Origin: Streptomyces anulatus
GTDB lineage: Bacteria; Actinomycetota; Actinomycetes; Streptomycetales; Streptomycetaceae
Direction of reading: 5' to 3'
Length of the DNA: 64,000 bases
Assembly: GCF_014650675.1 (NCBI RefSeq)
Contig: NZ_BMVK01000002.1
Coordinates: forward strand, 248,001 to 312,000
The translations under genes and the position numbers were made by a program. Under the pieces are notes generated by a model. The model was not told where the DNA came from and searched no databases. It saw nothing but the letters and a program-made list of their open reading frames with translations. Shown in pieces: positions 1 through 8,666 of this stretch (position 1 is the first letter of the stretch; every line of letters starts with the position of its first letter).

Positions 1-1035
1 GAGGCCACCACGGAGGCCAACCGCCGCCGGTCCGAGTCCACCGAGCAGGCGGACCGGATGCTGGCCGAGGCGACCGGCGAGTCCGAGCGGATGCGCGCGG
101 AGGCGGCCGAGCGGCTCGGCTCCGCGCAGGAGCACGCCGTCCGCACCCGCGAGGAGGCCACACGGCTGCGCGCGGAGGCGGAGTCGGCGGCCGAGGAGAT
201 GCGCTCGGAGGCCCGCCAGGAGGCGGACCGGCTGCTGGACGAGGCCCGCGAGGCGGCGGCCAAGCGCCGGGCGGACGCGGCCGAGCAGGCGGACCAGCTC
301 ATCAACAAGGCGCGGGAAGAGGCGCTGCGTACGGCCACCGAGGCCGAGGGGCAGTCCGACACGATGGTCGGCGCGGCCCGCAAGGAGGCCGTGCGCATCA
401 CCTCGGAGGCGACCGTCGAGGGCAACACCCTGGTCGAGCGCGCCCGTGCCGACGCCGATGAACTGCTGGTCGGCGCCCGGCGCGACGCGACGGCGATCCG
501 GGAGCGGGCCGAGGAGCTGCGGGCCCGGCTGGAGAGCGAGATCGAGGAGCTGCACGAGCGGGCCCGCCGGGAGACGTCCGAGCAGATGAAGACCGCCGGC
601 GAGCGTGTCGACAACCTGATGAAGGCGGCGACCGAGCAGCGCGACGAGGCCGAGGCGAAGGCCAAGGAACTGATGGCGGAGGCCAATTCGGAGGCGAGCA
701 AGGTCCGTATCGCCGCGGTGAAACGGGCCGAGTCGCTGCTGAAGGAGGCCGAGACCAAGAAGGCCGGGCTGATCCGCGAGGCGGAGAAGCTGCGCGCCGA
801 CGCCGAGGCCGAGGCCAAGCAGACGGTCGACGAGGGCAAGCGCGAGCTGGACGTCCTGGTGCGCAGGCGCGAGGACATCAATGCGGAGATCTCCCGTGTC
901 CAGGACGTGCTCGAAGCGTTGGAGTCTTTCGAGGCTCCGACCGGGGGCGGGAAACCGGCCGGCGGTTCCGCGGCCGGCGCCAAGGCCCCGGCGGCGGCGG
1001 GCACTCGATCGGGGGGCAAGTCGTCCGAGCGGTAG
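1..1035 (+). CDS. scy: Scy-like coiled-coil cytoskeletal protein, C-terminal part
   Basis: The frame is open from base 1, so this is the last 344 codons of a longer gene whose start lies outside the window. The product is an almost unbroken heptad-like helix rich in Ala, Glu and Arg, with repeats of the EARREA/EAEA type, followed by a flexible Gly/Ala/Lys tail of about 30 residues. Scy in Streptomyces is a very long (about 1,300 aa) coiled-coil protein of the tip polarisome. It works with DivIVA and FilP to organise apical growth. The call rests on this composition and on the filP gene directly downstream. Another long coiled-coil protein cannot be excluded from the C-terminus alone. Confidence 0.85.
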   Translation, partial: EATTEANRRRSESTEQADRMLAEATGESERMRAEAAERLGSAQEHAVRTREEATRLRAEAESAAEEMRSEARQEADRLLDEAREAAAKRRADAAEQADQLINKAREEALRTATEAEGQSDTMVGAARKEAVRITSEATVEGNTLVERARADADELLVGARRDATAIRERAEELRARLESEIEELHERARRETSEQMKTAGERVDNLMKAATEQRDEAEAKAKELMAEANSEASKVRIAAVKRAESLLKEAETKKAGLIREAEKLRADAEAEAKQTVDEGKRELDVLVRRREDINAEISRVQDVLEALESFEAPTGGGKPAGGSAAGAKAPAAAGTRSGGKSSER

Positions 1036-1080
1036 CCGATCCGCGGTGCGCCGTGCTTCGTCATGGACATTCAAGCCTTC

Positions 1081-1111
1081 GAGTGGCAAGCACTCCGGGG
1101 GTCAGCCACTC
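1081..1111. repeat. inverted repeat in the scy-filP spacer
   Basis: GAGTGGC (1081-1087) is repeated inverted as GCCACTC (1105-1111). An inner CACTC (1091-1095) can also pair with the first arm. It lies 45 bp after the scy stop. It could be a weak terminator or a regulator site; the sequence does not decide. Confidence 0.35.
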
Positions 1112-1152
1112 AAAAGGGGTGTCATTCTCCAGATCAAACCGGCATCTTCACG

Positions 1153-1179
1153 CTGACACGCCGCCATGGCCCCTAGGAT
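1153..1179 (+). promoter_or_regulatory. candidate filP promoter
   Basis: CTGACA (1153-1158) and TAGGAT (1174-1179) resemble -35 and -10 boxes, but the spacing is 15 bp, shorter than the usual 17. The filP start codon is 41 bp downstream. This is pattern matching only. Confidence 0.3.
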
Positions 1180-1219
1180 TCCCCCTATCACCTCACCGGT
1201 CTCATTCGACAGGAACCTC

Positions 1220-2158
1220 ATGAGTGACCCTTCCTCCCCCTTCGGCTTCGAGCTCGTGCGACGAGGCTACGACCGCGGTCAGGTGGACGACCGCATCACC
1301 AAGCTCGTCGCCGACCGTGACAGTGCCCTGGCCCGAATCACCTCTCTGGAAAAGCGCATCGAGGAGCTGCACCTCGAGACGCAGAACGCCCAGGCCCAGG
1401 TAAACGACGCCGAGCCGTCGTACGCCGGTCTCGGCGCCCGTGTCGAGAAGATTCTCCGCCTCGCCGAGGAGGAGGCCAAGGACCTGCGCGAGGAGGCCCG
1501 TCGCGCGGCCGAGCAGCACCGGGAGCTCGCCGAGTCGGCGGCCCAGCAGGTGCGCAACGACGCCGAGTCGTTCGCCTCCGAGCGCAAGGCGAAGGCCGAG
1601 GACGAGGGCGTCCGGATCGTCGAGAAGGCCCAGGGCGAGGCGAACACGCTGCGCACCGACGCCCAGAAGGACGCCCAGCAGAAGCGCGAGGAGGCCGACG
1701 CCCTCTTCGAGGAGACCCGCGCCAAGGCCGCCCAGGCCGCGGCCGACTTCGAGACCAACCTCGCCAAGCGCCGCGAGCAGTCGGAGCGCGACCTCGCGTC
1801 CCGTCAGGCCAAGGCCGAGAAGCGTCTCGCCGAGATCGAGCACCGCGCCGAGCAGCTCCGCCTGGAGGCCGAGAAGCTCCGCACGGACGCCGAGCGCCGG
1901 GCCCGCCAGACGGTGGAGACCGCCCAGCGCCAGGCCGAGGACATCGTCGCCGACGCCAACGCCAAGGCCGACCGGATCCGCAGCGAGTCGGAGCGCGAGC
2001 TGGCGGCGCTCACCAACCGCCGCGACTCGATCAACGCGCAGCTGACCAACGTCCGCGAGATGCTGGCGACGCTGACCGGCGCCGCCGTGGCCGCCGCCGG
2101 CTCCCCGGTGGAGGACGAGCCCGCCACCCGCGGTGTCCCGGCCCAGCAGACCCGCTGA
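1220..2158 (+). CDS. filP: FilP-like intermediate-filament protein
   Basis: The product is 312 aa, close to the roughly 310 aa of S. coelicolor FilP (older databases call it cellulose-binding protein). The N-terminus FGFELVRRGYDRGQVDDRI is a DivIVA-like segment. The rest is a long coiled coil of Ala/Glu/Arg heptads with a short Pro-rich tail. FilP forms filaments that stiffen hyphae and interact with DivIVA and Scy. The start at ATG 1220 is chosen because AGGAA lies just upstream and MSDPSSPFGFE fits the family; an upstream in-frame ATG at 1166 lacks such a site. It has a 184-bp spacer after scy, so it is probably transcribed from its own promoter. Confidence 0.93.
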   Translation: MSDPSSPFGFELVRRGYDRGQVDDRITKLVADRDSALARITSLEKRIEELHLETQNAQAQVNDAEPSYAGLGARVEKILRLAEEEAKDLREEARRAAEQHRELAESAAQQVRNDAESFASERKAKAEDEGVRIVEKAQGEANTLRTDAQKDAQQKREEADALFEETRAKAAQAAADFETNLAKRREQSERDLASRQAKAEKRLAEIEHRAEQLRLEAEKLRTDAERRARQTVETAQRQAEDIVADANAKADRIRSESERELAALTNRRDSINAQLTNVREMLATLTGAAVAAAGSPVEDEPATRGVPAQQTR

Positions 2159-2185
2159 CCTCCGGCGCGTGTAATACCCCCGTGT

Positions 2186-2220
2186 GCGCCCGGTTCCGCC
2201 TTTGTGGTGGCGCCGGGCGC
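2186..2220 (+). terminator. hairpin after filP
   Basis: GCGCCCGG (2186-2193) pairs with CCGGGCGC (2213-2220) across a 19-nt loop, 27 bp after the filP stop. There is no T run, as is usual in Streptomyces. Confidence 0.5.
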
Positions 2221-2242
2221 TCGGGCGTTCTAGCGTGAACGC

Positions 2243-3247
2243 ATGATCGAGCTCGAGGGACTCACCAAACGGTTCGGCAGCAAGATCGCCGTCGATCATT
2301 TGTCGTGTCAGGTCAGGCCGGGCATCGTGACGGGCTTCCTCGGCCCGAACGGGGCGGGCAAGTCCACCACCATGCGGATGATGCTCGATCTCGACAACCC
2401 GACCAGCGGTACGGTGCGCATCGACGGCAAGCACTACCGCGAACTCCAGGAACCGCTGAAGTACATCGGGGCGCTCCTGGACGCCAAGGCGATGCACGGC
2501 GGCCGCAGCGCGTACAACAACCTGCTGTGCCTGGCGCAGAGCAACCGCATCCCGAGCAGCCGGGTCGACGAGGTCCTCGACATGGTCGGTCTGAGCGCGG
2601 TGGCGAAGAAGAAGTCCAAGGGGTTCTCCCTCGGCATGGGCCAGCGGCTCGGCATCGCGTCCGCGCTGCTGGGCGATCCCGAGATCCTGATGTTCGACGA
2701 GCCGGTCAACGGACTGGACCCCGAGGGCATCCACTGGATCCGCAATCTGATGAAGGCGCTCGCCTCGGAGGGCCGGACGATCTTCGTCTCGTCCCACCTG
2801 ATGAGCGAAATGGCGCTGACCGCCGACCATTTGATCGTGATCGGCCAGGGCAAGCTGCTCGCCGACACCTCGATGGCGGACTTCATCCAGGAGAACTCCC
2901 GCAGTTACGCGCGGCTGCGCTCCCCGCAGCAGGAGCGGCTGCGCGACGTGCTGCACCAGGAGGGCTTCACCGTGGTCGAGACGGCGGGCGGCGTCCTGGA
3001 GATCGACGGCGCCACCACCGAGGAGCTGGGTGAACTGGCCGCCCGGCACCAACTGGTGCTGCACGAGCTGAGTTCCCAGCGGGCCTCCCTGGAGGAGGCG
3101 TTCATGCAGATGACCGCCGGTTCGGTGGAGTACCACGCCCATTCGGAACGGGACCCGGCGGCCGAACCACCCGTGGTGGGAGCGGGCTGGGGCGAGAGCT
3201 GGAACAAGCCCGAGGGCACCGACCGCACCGACGGCAAGGGGGCGTGA
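2243..3247 (+). CDS. ABC transporter ATP-binding protein (first of twin pair)
   Basis: This 334-aa protein energises export by the membrane protein encoded next. It has Walker A GPNGAGKST near residue 35, an unusual signature SLGMGQRLGIASALL, Walker B EILMFDEPVNGLDPEG and the H-loop SSHLMSEM. The C-terminus beyond about residue 300 is an acidic, polar tail without known fold. The gene overlaps the permease start by 4 bp (GTGA). TAGCGT at 2231-2236 is only 7 bp before the ATG, so the mRNA may be leaderless. The substrate is unknown. It is a clear paralogue of the ATPase at 4207-5352, and the two pairs probably arose by tandem duplication. Confidence 0.92.
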   Translation: MIELEGLTKRFGSKIAVDHLSCQVRPGIVTGFLGPNGAGKSTTMRMMLDLDNPTSGTVRIDGKHYRELQEPLKYIGALLDAKAMHGGRSAYNNLLCLAQSNRIPSSRVDEVLDMVGLSAVAKKKSKGFSLGMGQRLGIASALLGDPEILMFDEPVNGLDPEGIHWIRNLMKALASEGRTIFVSSHLMSEMALTADHLIVIGQGKLLADTSMADFIQENSRSYARLRSPQQERLRDVLHQEGFTVVETAGGVLEIDGATTEELGELAARHQLVLHELSSQRASLEEAFMQMTAGSVEYHAHSERDPAAEPPVVGAGWGESWNKPEGTDRTDGKGA

Positions 3248-4032
3248 CGACCATGGCATCGGTACCCGCGGTTCTCACCTCGGAATGGACCAAGATCCGG
3301 TCGGTCTCCTCGACCACCTGGACCCTCATCTCCGCGTTCGCCGTCACGGTCGTGATGGGCGCGGCGCTCGCCGCCCTGCTGAACGCGCAGTTCGACGACC
3401 TCTCCGAGGCCGAGCAGGCGACGTTCGACCCGACCTTCGTCAGCTTCTCCGGGACCATTCTCGGCCAGCTCGCGATGGTCGTGTTCGGGGTGCTCGTCGT
3501 CGGCACGGAGTACAGCTCCGGCATGATCCGCACCTCGCTGGCGGCGGTGCCCCAGCGTGCGACGTTCCTCCTCAGCAAGATCACGGTGGCCGGTGCGCTG
3601 GCCCTCTTCGTGGGGCTGCTCACCAGCTTCGTCTCGTTCTTCCTCGGCCAGGCCATGCTCGGCGACCGGGGCACCGACCTCGGTGCGGAGAACGTGCTGC
3701 GCGCGGTGGTCGGCGGCGGGCTCTACATGGGGCTGATCGCGATCTTCTCCATGGGGGTGGCGGCGATGCTCCGCAGCTCCATGCTGTCGCTCGGCATCCT
3801 GATGCCGTTCTTCTTCCTGGTCTCGCAGATCCTCGCGGCGGTGCCGGGCGCCAAGAGCGTCGCCCGGTACTTCCCCGACCAGGCCGGTTCGAAGATCATG
3901 CAGGTGGTCCCGGACGCGATGAACAGCGATCCGGCCCCGTACGGCCCCTGGGCGGGGCTCGGGATCATGGTGCTCTGGGTGCTGGCGGCGGTGCTCGGCG
4001 GCTTCCTGGTCCTGAAGAACCGGGACGCGTAG
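3244..4032 (+). CDS. ABC-2 type permease (first of twin pair)
   Basis: 262 aa with about six hydrophobic segments and the ABC-2 features SEWTKIRSVSSTTWTL at the N-terminus and VVGTEYSSGMIRTSLAAVP in the middle. It is the membrane half of the transporter whose ATPase is encoded directly upstream. The start is GTG 3244, overlapping the ATPase stop; ATG at 3253 in the same frame is an alternative. The SEWTKIRS motif is shared with the second permease at 5349-6197, which supports duplication of the whole operon. Substrate unknown. Confidence 0.9.
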   Translation: MTTMASVPAVLTSEWTKIRSVSSTTWTLISAFAVTVVMGAALAALLNAQFDDLSEAEQATFDPTFVSFSGTILGQLAMVVFGVLVVGTEYSSGMIRTSLAAVPQRATFLLSKITVAGALALFVGLLTSFVSFFLGQAMLGDRGTDLGAENVLRAVVGGGLYMGLIAIFSMGVAAMLRSSMLSLGILMPFFFLVSQILAAVPGAKSVARYFPDQAGSKIMQVVPDAMNSDPAPYGPWAGLGIMVLWVLAAVLGGFLVLKNRDA

Positions 4033-4102
4033 AGGCGCCCCGGCACGGGTCCCGACCCGTGTCCTGATCCGTGTGACGGCGCGGTAGCGGGCTGTGCGCA
4101 AC

Positions 4103-4134
4103 TTGGCCGGAACCGTCAGTGCCTGGTTATCCTC
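4103..4134 (+). promoter_or_regulatory. candidate promoter of second ABC operon
   Basis: TTGGCC (4103-4108) and TATCCT (4129-4134) resemble -35 and -10 boxes with a 20-bp spacer (19 bp if TTATCC is read). They lie 73 bp before the ATPase start in a stretch less GC-rich than its surroundings. Confidence 0.35.
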
Positions 4135-4206
4135 CTAACTCTTACGGGGGTGCGCGGCCGGGTGGCCCGAGCCCCGAACGACAGAGTGAGTCGATGGGGC
4201 TGGAGA

Positions 4207-5352
4207 ATGATCGAGGCAGTCGGCCTGACCAAGCGCTACGGCGTGAAGACGGCCGTGGACGACCTTTCCTTCCAGGTTCGGCCGGGGGCCGTCACCGGCT
4301 TCCTCGGTCCCAACGGGTCGGGCAAGTCCACGACCATGCGCATGATCCTCGGCCTGGACCGCCCCACCGCAGGTCACGTCACGATCGGCGGCCACCCCTA
4401 CCGCGACCTGCCGAACGCCCCGCGCCAGGTGGGCGCGCTGCTGGACGCCAAGGGCGTGCACGGCGGACGCACCGCCCGCAACCACCTGCTGTCCCTCGCG
4501 CAGCTGGCCGGCATCCCGGCGGCCCGGGTCGATGAGGTGCTGGGCGTCGTCGGCCTCCAGGACGTCGCCAAGCAGCGCTCCAGGGGCTTCTCGCTCGGCA
4601 TGGGGCAGCGGCTCGGGATCGCGGCGGCGCTGCTCGGCGATCCGCAGGTGCTGCTGTTCGACGAGCCGGTCAACGGTCTCGACCCGGAGGGCATCCACTG
4701 GGTCCGCAATCTGATGAAGGCGCTCGCCGCCGAAGGGCGCACGGTCTTCGTCTCGTCCCACCTGATGAGCGAGATGGCCCTCACCGCCGACCATCTGATC
4801 GTGATCGGGCGCGGCCGGCTGCTCTCCGACATGAGCGTCACGGACTTCATCTCCGCCAACTCCGCCGACTTCGCCCGGGTCCGGGTGCCGGACGACCGCC
4901 CCGAGGAACGGCAGAAGCTGACGGCCTCGCTCATCGAGGCGGGCGGCCGGGTCATGACGGAGCCGGGCGGGGCCCTGCGGGTCACCGGGCTGCCGCTGCC
5001 GCGGATCAGCGAGCTGGCCCACGGGTGCGACGTACGGCTCTGGGAGCTCTCGCCGCACCAGGCCTCCCTGGAGGAGGCGTACATGCGGCTGACGCAGGGC
5101 CTGGTGGACTACCGCTCGACGGAGGACGCCAAGGCGGGCCTCGTGGAGCCGCCGCCCCAGGACGCGTACGGGAGCACCGACGGCTATGCGCACCCCGAGC
5201 CGGTGGAGGTGCCGCAGGAGGGCTGGTACGCCCCGCCCGCGCCCGTTCCGGGCCGGAGCCCGGCTCCCGCCGCCCTGCCCTCCCCCGCTCCCGCAGCCGA
5301 GCCCTCTTCCGCCGCTCCGGCCGGAGAGCAGACGAGCAAGGACCTCCGATGA
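4207..5352 (+). CDS. ABC transporter ATP-binding protein (second of twin pair)
   Basis: 381 aa. It has Walker A GPNGSGKST, the same SLGMGQRLGIAAALL signature and DEPVNGLDPEG Walker B region as its upstream paralogue, then a Pro/Ala-rich C-terminal tail of about 80 residues (PAPVPGRSPAPAALPSP). That tail is probably disordered and has no counterpart in the first copy. The start is ATG 4207 (MIEAVGLTKRYG), preceded by CTGGAGA; the in-frame codon at 4150 adds residues unlike the family. It overlaps the next gene by 4 bp (ATGA), indicating translational coupling with the permease. Confidence 0.92.
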   Translation: MIEAVGLTKRYGVKTAVDDLSFQVRPGAVTGFLGPNGSGKSTTMRMILGLDRPTAGHVTIGGHPYRDLPNAPRQVGALLDAKGVHGGRTARNHLLSLAQLAGIPAARVDEVLGVVGLQDVAKQRSRGFSLGMGQRLGIAAALLGDPQVLLFDEPVNGLDPEGIHWVRNLMKALAAEGRTVFVSSHLMSEMALTADHLIVIGRGRLLSDMSVTDFISANSADFARVRVPDDRPEERQKLTASLIEAGGRVMTEPGGALRVTGLPLPRISELAHGCDVRLWELSPHQASLEEAYMRLTQGLVDYRSTEDAKAGLVEPPPQDAYGSTDGYAHPEPVEVPQEGWYAPPAPVPGRSPAPAALPSPAPAAEPSSAAPAGEQTSKDLR

Positions 5353-6197
5353 CGACGCCGGCCACCCCGCAGGCCCACCAGCAGGCGCCGGACGCCGGTC
5401 CGCCGGGTCCCTACGAGTCGCCGATCCCGATCCGGCCCGCGACCCTCGGCGACGCGGTCGCCTCGGAGTGGACCAAGATCCGTTCCGTGCGCGCCACGAT
5501 CTGGACGCTCGGCGTGATGGTCGTGCTGATGCTGACGATCGGGCTCGGCACCGCGCTGCTGGTCGCGACGGACGGCGGCACTCTGGCGAACGATCCGGTT
5601 CTGGGCCTCGGCTTCTTCGGAGTGCTGCTGGGCTCGATCTGTGTGATCACGCTCGGTGTGCTGACCATCGGATCCGAGTACAGCACCGGCATGATCCGTA
5701 CGACGCTGACAGCGTGCCCGAGCCGGGGCCGGGTGCTCGCGGCGAAGGCCATCGTCTTCTCCTCGCTGGCCTTCACCGTCACGACGGTGACCGCCACGGT
5801 CGTGGCGGGGCTCCAGAACCTGATCCTGGACGGTGCTCCCGCGTCGGCCGACGACTGGCTGCGCGGCACGGTCGGGATCGGGCTCTACATCGCGGCCCTC
5901 GGCCTGCTGGCGCTCGGAATCGGCGCGATCGTGCGGCATTCGGCGGGCGCGATCACCATCATGATCGGCGTGGTGCTGCTGCCCCTGGTCCTCGCGCTGT
6001 TCATGTTCGCCGACAGCCTGCGGGGCGTTCAGCGCTTCCTGATCGACTACTCGATCCCGAACCAGATCGGCGGGCTGTACGGCACGACGATGACCAGTAC
6101 CGGCCCGTCCGGCTGGGAGCCGCTGCTGCTGATGCTGTGCGTGGCCGCCGCGGCGCTGGGCGGGGCGGTCGCGATACTGAACCGGCGCGACGTCTGA
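5349..6197 (+). CDS. ABC-2 type permease (second of twin pair)
   Basis: 282 aa. A hydrophilic Pro-rich N-terminus of about 35 residues precedes SEWTKIRSVRATIWTL and roughly six membrane segments, including the TIGSEYSTGMIRTTL region typical of ABC-2 permeases. It overlaps the ATPase stop (ATGA), so the ATG at 5349 is preferred over in-frame codons further upstream inside the ATPase gene. It is a paralogue of the permease at 3244-4032. The gene ends in GACGTCTGA, and degenerate copies of this end follow (see the repeat at 6198-6249). Confidence 0.9.
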   Translation: MTTPATPQAHQQAPDAGPPGPYESPIPIRPATLGDAVASEWTKIRSVRATIWTLGVMVVLMLTIGLGTALLVATDGGTLANDPVLGLGFFGVLLGSICVITLGVLTIGSEYSTGMIRTTLTACPSRGRVLAAKAIVFSSLAFTVTTVTATVVAGLQNLILDGAPASADDWLRGTVGIGLYIAALGLLALGIGAIVRHSAGAITIMIGVVLLPLVLALFMFADSLRGVQRFLIDYSIPNQIGGLYGTTMTSTGPSGWEPLLLMLCVAAAALGGAVAILNRRDV

Positions 6198-6249
6198 GGG
6201 GCCGGGCGACGTCCGGGGCCGGGTGACCTCCGGGGGCCGGGCGACGTCC
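6198..6249 (+). repeat. three tandem 17-18 bp units after the permease stop
   Basis: Units 6198-6214, 6215-6231 and 6232-6249 have the core GGGGCCGGGCGACGTCC with few changes. The last codons of the gene plus its stop (6183-6197) look like a diverged additional copy. The units separate the permease from the convergent gene at 6283. Confidence 0.7.
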
Positions 6250-6282
6250 GGGGGACCTCGTACGCCCGGGGGCCGCGCGCCC

Positions 6283-6612
6283 TCAGTGGCGCGGAGCGTT
6301 GCGGGACCGCTGCACCCTGGTGGTGCGGCGGTCCTTCGCGTTCCAGCACGCCTTGTGCCAGTGCCTGCGGTCGTCGATGCCGCTGAACTCGGGCCAGGTC
6401 ACGAGGTGCGGGACCCCGGAGGGGATCTCCTGGTCGCAGCCGGGGCAGCGGTACCGCTTGCCCTGGGCACTCGCGCCGCTGACCGGACGCACCGACCACT
6501 CCTCGCCCTGCCAGCTCTCGGTGTCCCCTCCCCCGCCGTACCTGCCGGACGCCGGGCCGGGGCGTTCGTCGTGACTCTCGCCGCCACGGGGGCGGTTACG
6601 GCGCGGGGACAC
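6283..6612 (-). CDS. small putative zinc-binding protein, conserved hypothetical
   Basis: 109 aa read from GTG 6612, which has GAGGTG upstream; longer in-frame starts would read into the next promoter region. The first 50 residues are polar and Gly/Arg-rich. The C-terminal half has CPGC, then HLVTWP, then HWHKACW, that is Cys-x2-Cys followed by His and Cys residues, which suggests one zinc site. It is convergent with the ABC operon and divergent from the oxidoreductase gene at 6825. I recognise it as a conserved Streptomyces protein of unknown function but assign no role. Confidence 0.75.
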   Translation of the reverse strand: MSPRRNRPRGGESHDERPGPASGRYGGGGDTESWQGEEWSVRPVSGASAQGKRYRCPGCDQEIPSGVPHLVTWPEFSGIDDRRHWHKACWNAKDRRTTRVQRSRNAPRH

Positions 6613-6824
6613 AGGACACCTCACGGGGCGGATCGGACACGGTTCGCCCAAGCCTAGAGCCTGGCGTGGGGGGGCAGCCGTCGGGCGGCCGGGCGGTCCG
6701 GTCCGGCAGTGGGGTGAGTTAGCGGAAAATCGCAACAACTTCCTCCGGGACCGTGCCTTTGGCACGTGTCAGACGTTGTTGCCGGTGGGGGAGAAACGCG
6801 TCGGCCGCAAGGAGGCAATAGGCG

Positions 6825-7874
6825 ATGCGCATCGGAACGTTCGTTCTGGCAGCCCAGTTCCCGGGACAGGGGCCGGGTGAGGCCCTGCACCGGGCCGTCC
6901 GGTCCACCGAGGCAGCGGAGGAGAGCGGTCTCGACTCGGTATGGCTGGCCGAGCACCACTTCGTGCCGTACGGGGTCTGCCCGTCGGCGACCACGCTGGC
7001 CGCGCTGCTGCTGGGCCGCACCAGCAGAATCCGGGTCGGCACGGCGGTCAGCGTGCTGCCCAACCACCACCCGGTCGCGCTCGCCGAGCAGGCCGCGCTG
7101 CTGCATCTGACCAGCGGCGGGCGCTTCTCGCTCGGGGTGGGCCGGGGCGGTCCGTGGGTGGACCTGGAAGTGTTCGGCGGCGGTCTCGACGCGTACGAGA
7201 ACGGCTTCCCCGAGGCGCTCGGCCTGGTGCTCGACTGGCTGCGGGAGCCGCGCGTCGCGGGGCGCGGCGAGCGGTTCGGCTTCCGCGAGGTGGCGGTGGT
7301 GCCGCGCGCGGACGAGCTGCTGGAGGGCCCGGCGGGCGCGGGGCCGGGCGCGGCGGGGCCCGAGGTCGTCGTGGCGTGCACCTCGCCGAAGAGCGTGCGG
7401 CTCGCGGCCGGGCGGGCGCTCCCGATGCTGCTGGGCATGCACTGCGGGGACGAGGAGAAGGCGGAGATGGTCGCCCTGTGGCGTACGGCCGCCAGGGAGG
7501 CCGGCCATCCGCCCGAGGTGGTGGAGGGGGCCGCACATGTGTCCGCCGGGGTGGCCCAGATCGAGGACGGCGCCGGGGAGGCCACGGAGCTGCTGGTGAA
7601 AGCGATGCCCGGCTGGCTGCGCCAGGGACTCGACGCGCATGTCACGGTCGACGGCAGGCACCGCGTGATGCGGGACCCCGTCGCGTACACGGAACTGCTG
7701 TGCGGGCTGCACCCGGTGGGCCCGCCGCGGCTGGCGGCCGACCGGCTGGCAGCCACGGCCGAGCGCACCGGAATCACGCGCTTCGCCCTCCTGGTGGAGG
7801 GGTCGGGCGATCTCGCGGCGACCGAGGAGAACGTCCGGCGGCTGGGCGCCGACGTGCTGCCGCTGCTCACCTGA
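6825..7874 (+). CDS. LLM-class flavin-dependent oxidoreductase
   Basis: 349 aa. The fold is that of bacterial luciferase-like monooxygenases: N-terminal MRIGTFVLAAQFPGQ, SVWLAEHHF near residue 45, RIRVGTAVSVLPNHHPV near residue 80 and GRFSLGVGRGGPW near residue 110. Members use reduced FMN or F420 to oxidise diverse small molecules; the substrate here is unknown. The start is well supported by AAGGAGG about 10 bp before the ATG. It stands alone, divergent from the small zinc protein and convergent with the next gene. Confidence 0.9.
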   Translation: MRIGTFVLAAQFPGQGPGEALHRAVRSTEAAEESGLDSVWLAEHHFVPYGVCPSATTLAALLLGRTSRIRVGTAVSVLPNHHPVALAEQAALLHLTSGGRFSLGVGRGGPWVDLEVFGGGLDAYENGFPEALGLVLDWLREPRVAGRGERFGFREVAVVPRADELLEGPAGAGPGAAGPEVVVACTSPKSVRLAAGRALPMLLGMHCGDEEKAEMVALWRTAAREAGHPPEVVEGAAHVSAGVAQIEDGAGEATELLVKAMPGWLRQGLDAHVTVDGRHRVMRDPVAYTELLCGLHPVGPPRLAADRLAATAERTGITRFALLVEGSGDLAATEENVRRLGADVLPLLT

Positions 7875-7998
7875 CCTGCGCATGCCGGTGTTTCCTCGGA
7901 GACATCTGACATCGGTGGGACATGTGGTGCGGTGGTACAGGAGCTGCCGCCCCGGAGCCAGTTGCACCTCCCGCGGCCCGGGACGGCAGCAGAAGCGT

Positions 7999-8391
7999 TC
8001 AGCAGTCCCGTAGTTCGGGCGACTGGTTGAGCAACTGGCCCCTCACCGAGGTGAACTTGGCCAGTCGGTCGTCGACCGAGGCGTCCAGCGGGAACACCGC
8101 GACGCGGTGGCAGTTCTGGAATGCGATACGCACTCCGAAGTGCCGCTGGAGCGCACCGCGTATCGCATCACTCGCGAGCGCGCGCAGCAGCTGACCACGT
8201 GCCTGCTCGTCCGGCGGCGGCGTCTGGTTGTCGGCGAACTGTCCACCGTCGACCTTCAGCTGAGCCACCAGCGAGCTGATCATCTCCCATGCGAAGGGCA
8301 GGGAGGTCCGGACGCAGTCGACGAAGTCGGCTTCGTCGACCTCGCCTCGCTCGGCCTGTTCCAACAGCGCCGGTGAGACGTCGAGCGACAT
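7999..8391 (-). CDS. SCO5389-family conserved protein
   Basis: 130 aa, soluble and acidic, with no signal peptide or membrane segment. The start is ATG 8391 (MSLDVSPALLEQAERGE), with AGAGGAGAA 5 bp upstream; the reading frame continues further upstream but the extra sequence is Arg/Pro-rich shadow. I recognise the family by its conserved place next to nucS in Streptomyces. Its function is unknown. It is divergent from nucS across a 275-bp spacer that must hold both promoters. Confidence 0.8.
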   Translation of the reverse strand: MSLDVSPALLEQAERGEVDEADFVDCVRTSLPFAWEMISSLVAQLKVDGGQFADNQTPPPDEQARGQLLRALASDAIRGALQRHFGVRIAFQNCHRVAVFPLDASVDDRLAKFTSVRGQLLNQSPELRDC

Positions 8392-8666
8392 GGGTTCTCC
8401 TCTCGCGACCCCGGGCAAGGGCCGGGGCCTTACGGGCAGGGAAGGGGGGCGGCGACGACGCAGCGTGCACGGACGGCGACCTCCTGCTTCCACGGTAAGC
8501 GCGCAGTCGGGGCCGCACCAGGAGATTGGGAACACAACCGGCCAATAACGAAGGGGCGCAAAGAGGGGCAAGCCCGCTCGGCCGTGCTGCGGTGTGCACC
8601 GAGTGACAGGGGGCGGCGGGTGGGGAAATCGCGTCGAGCCCCCGTCGTCGAGTAGCGTTGCCGACC

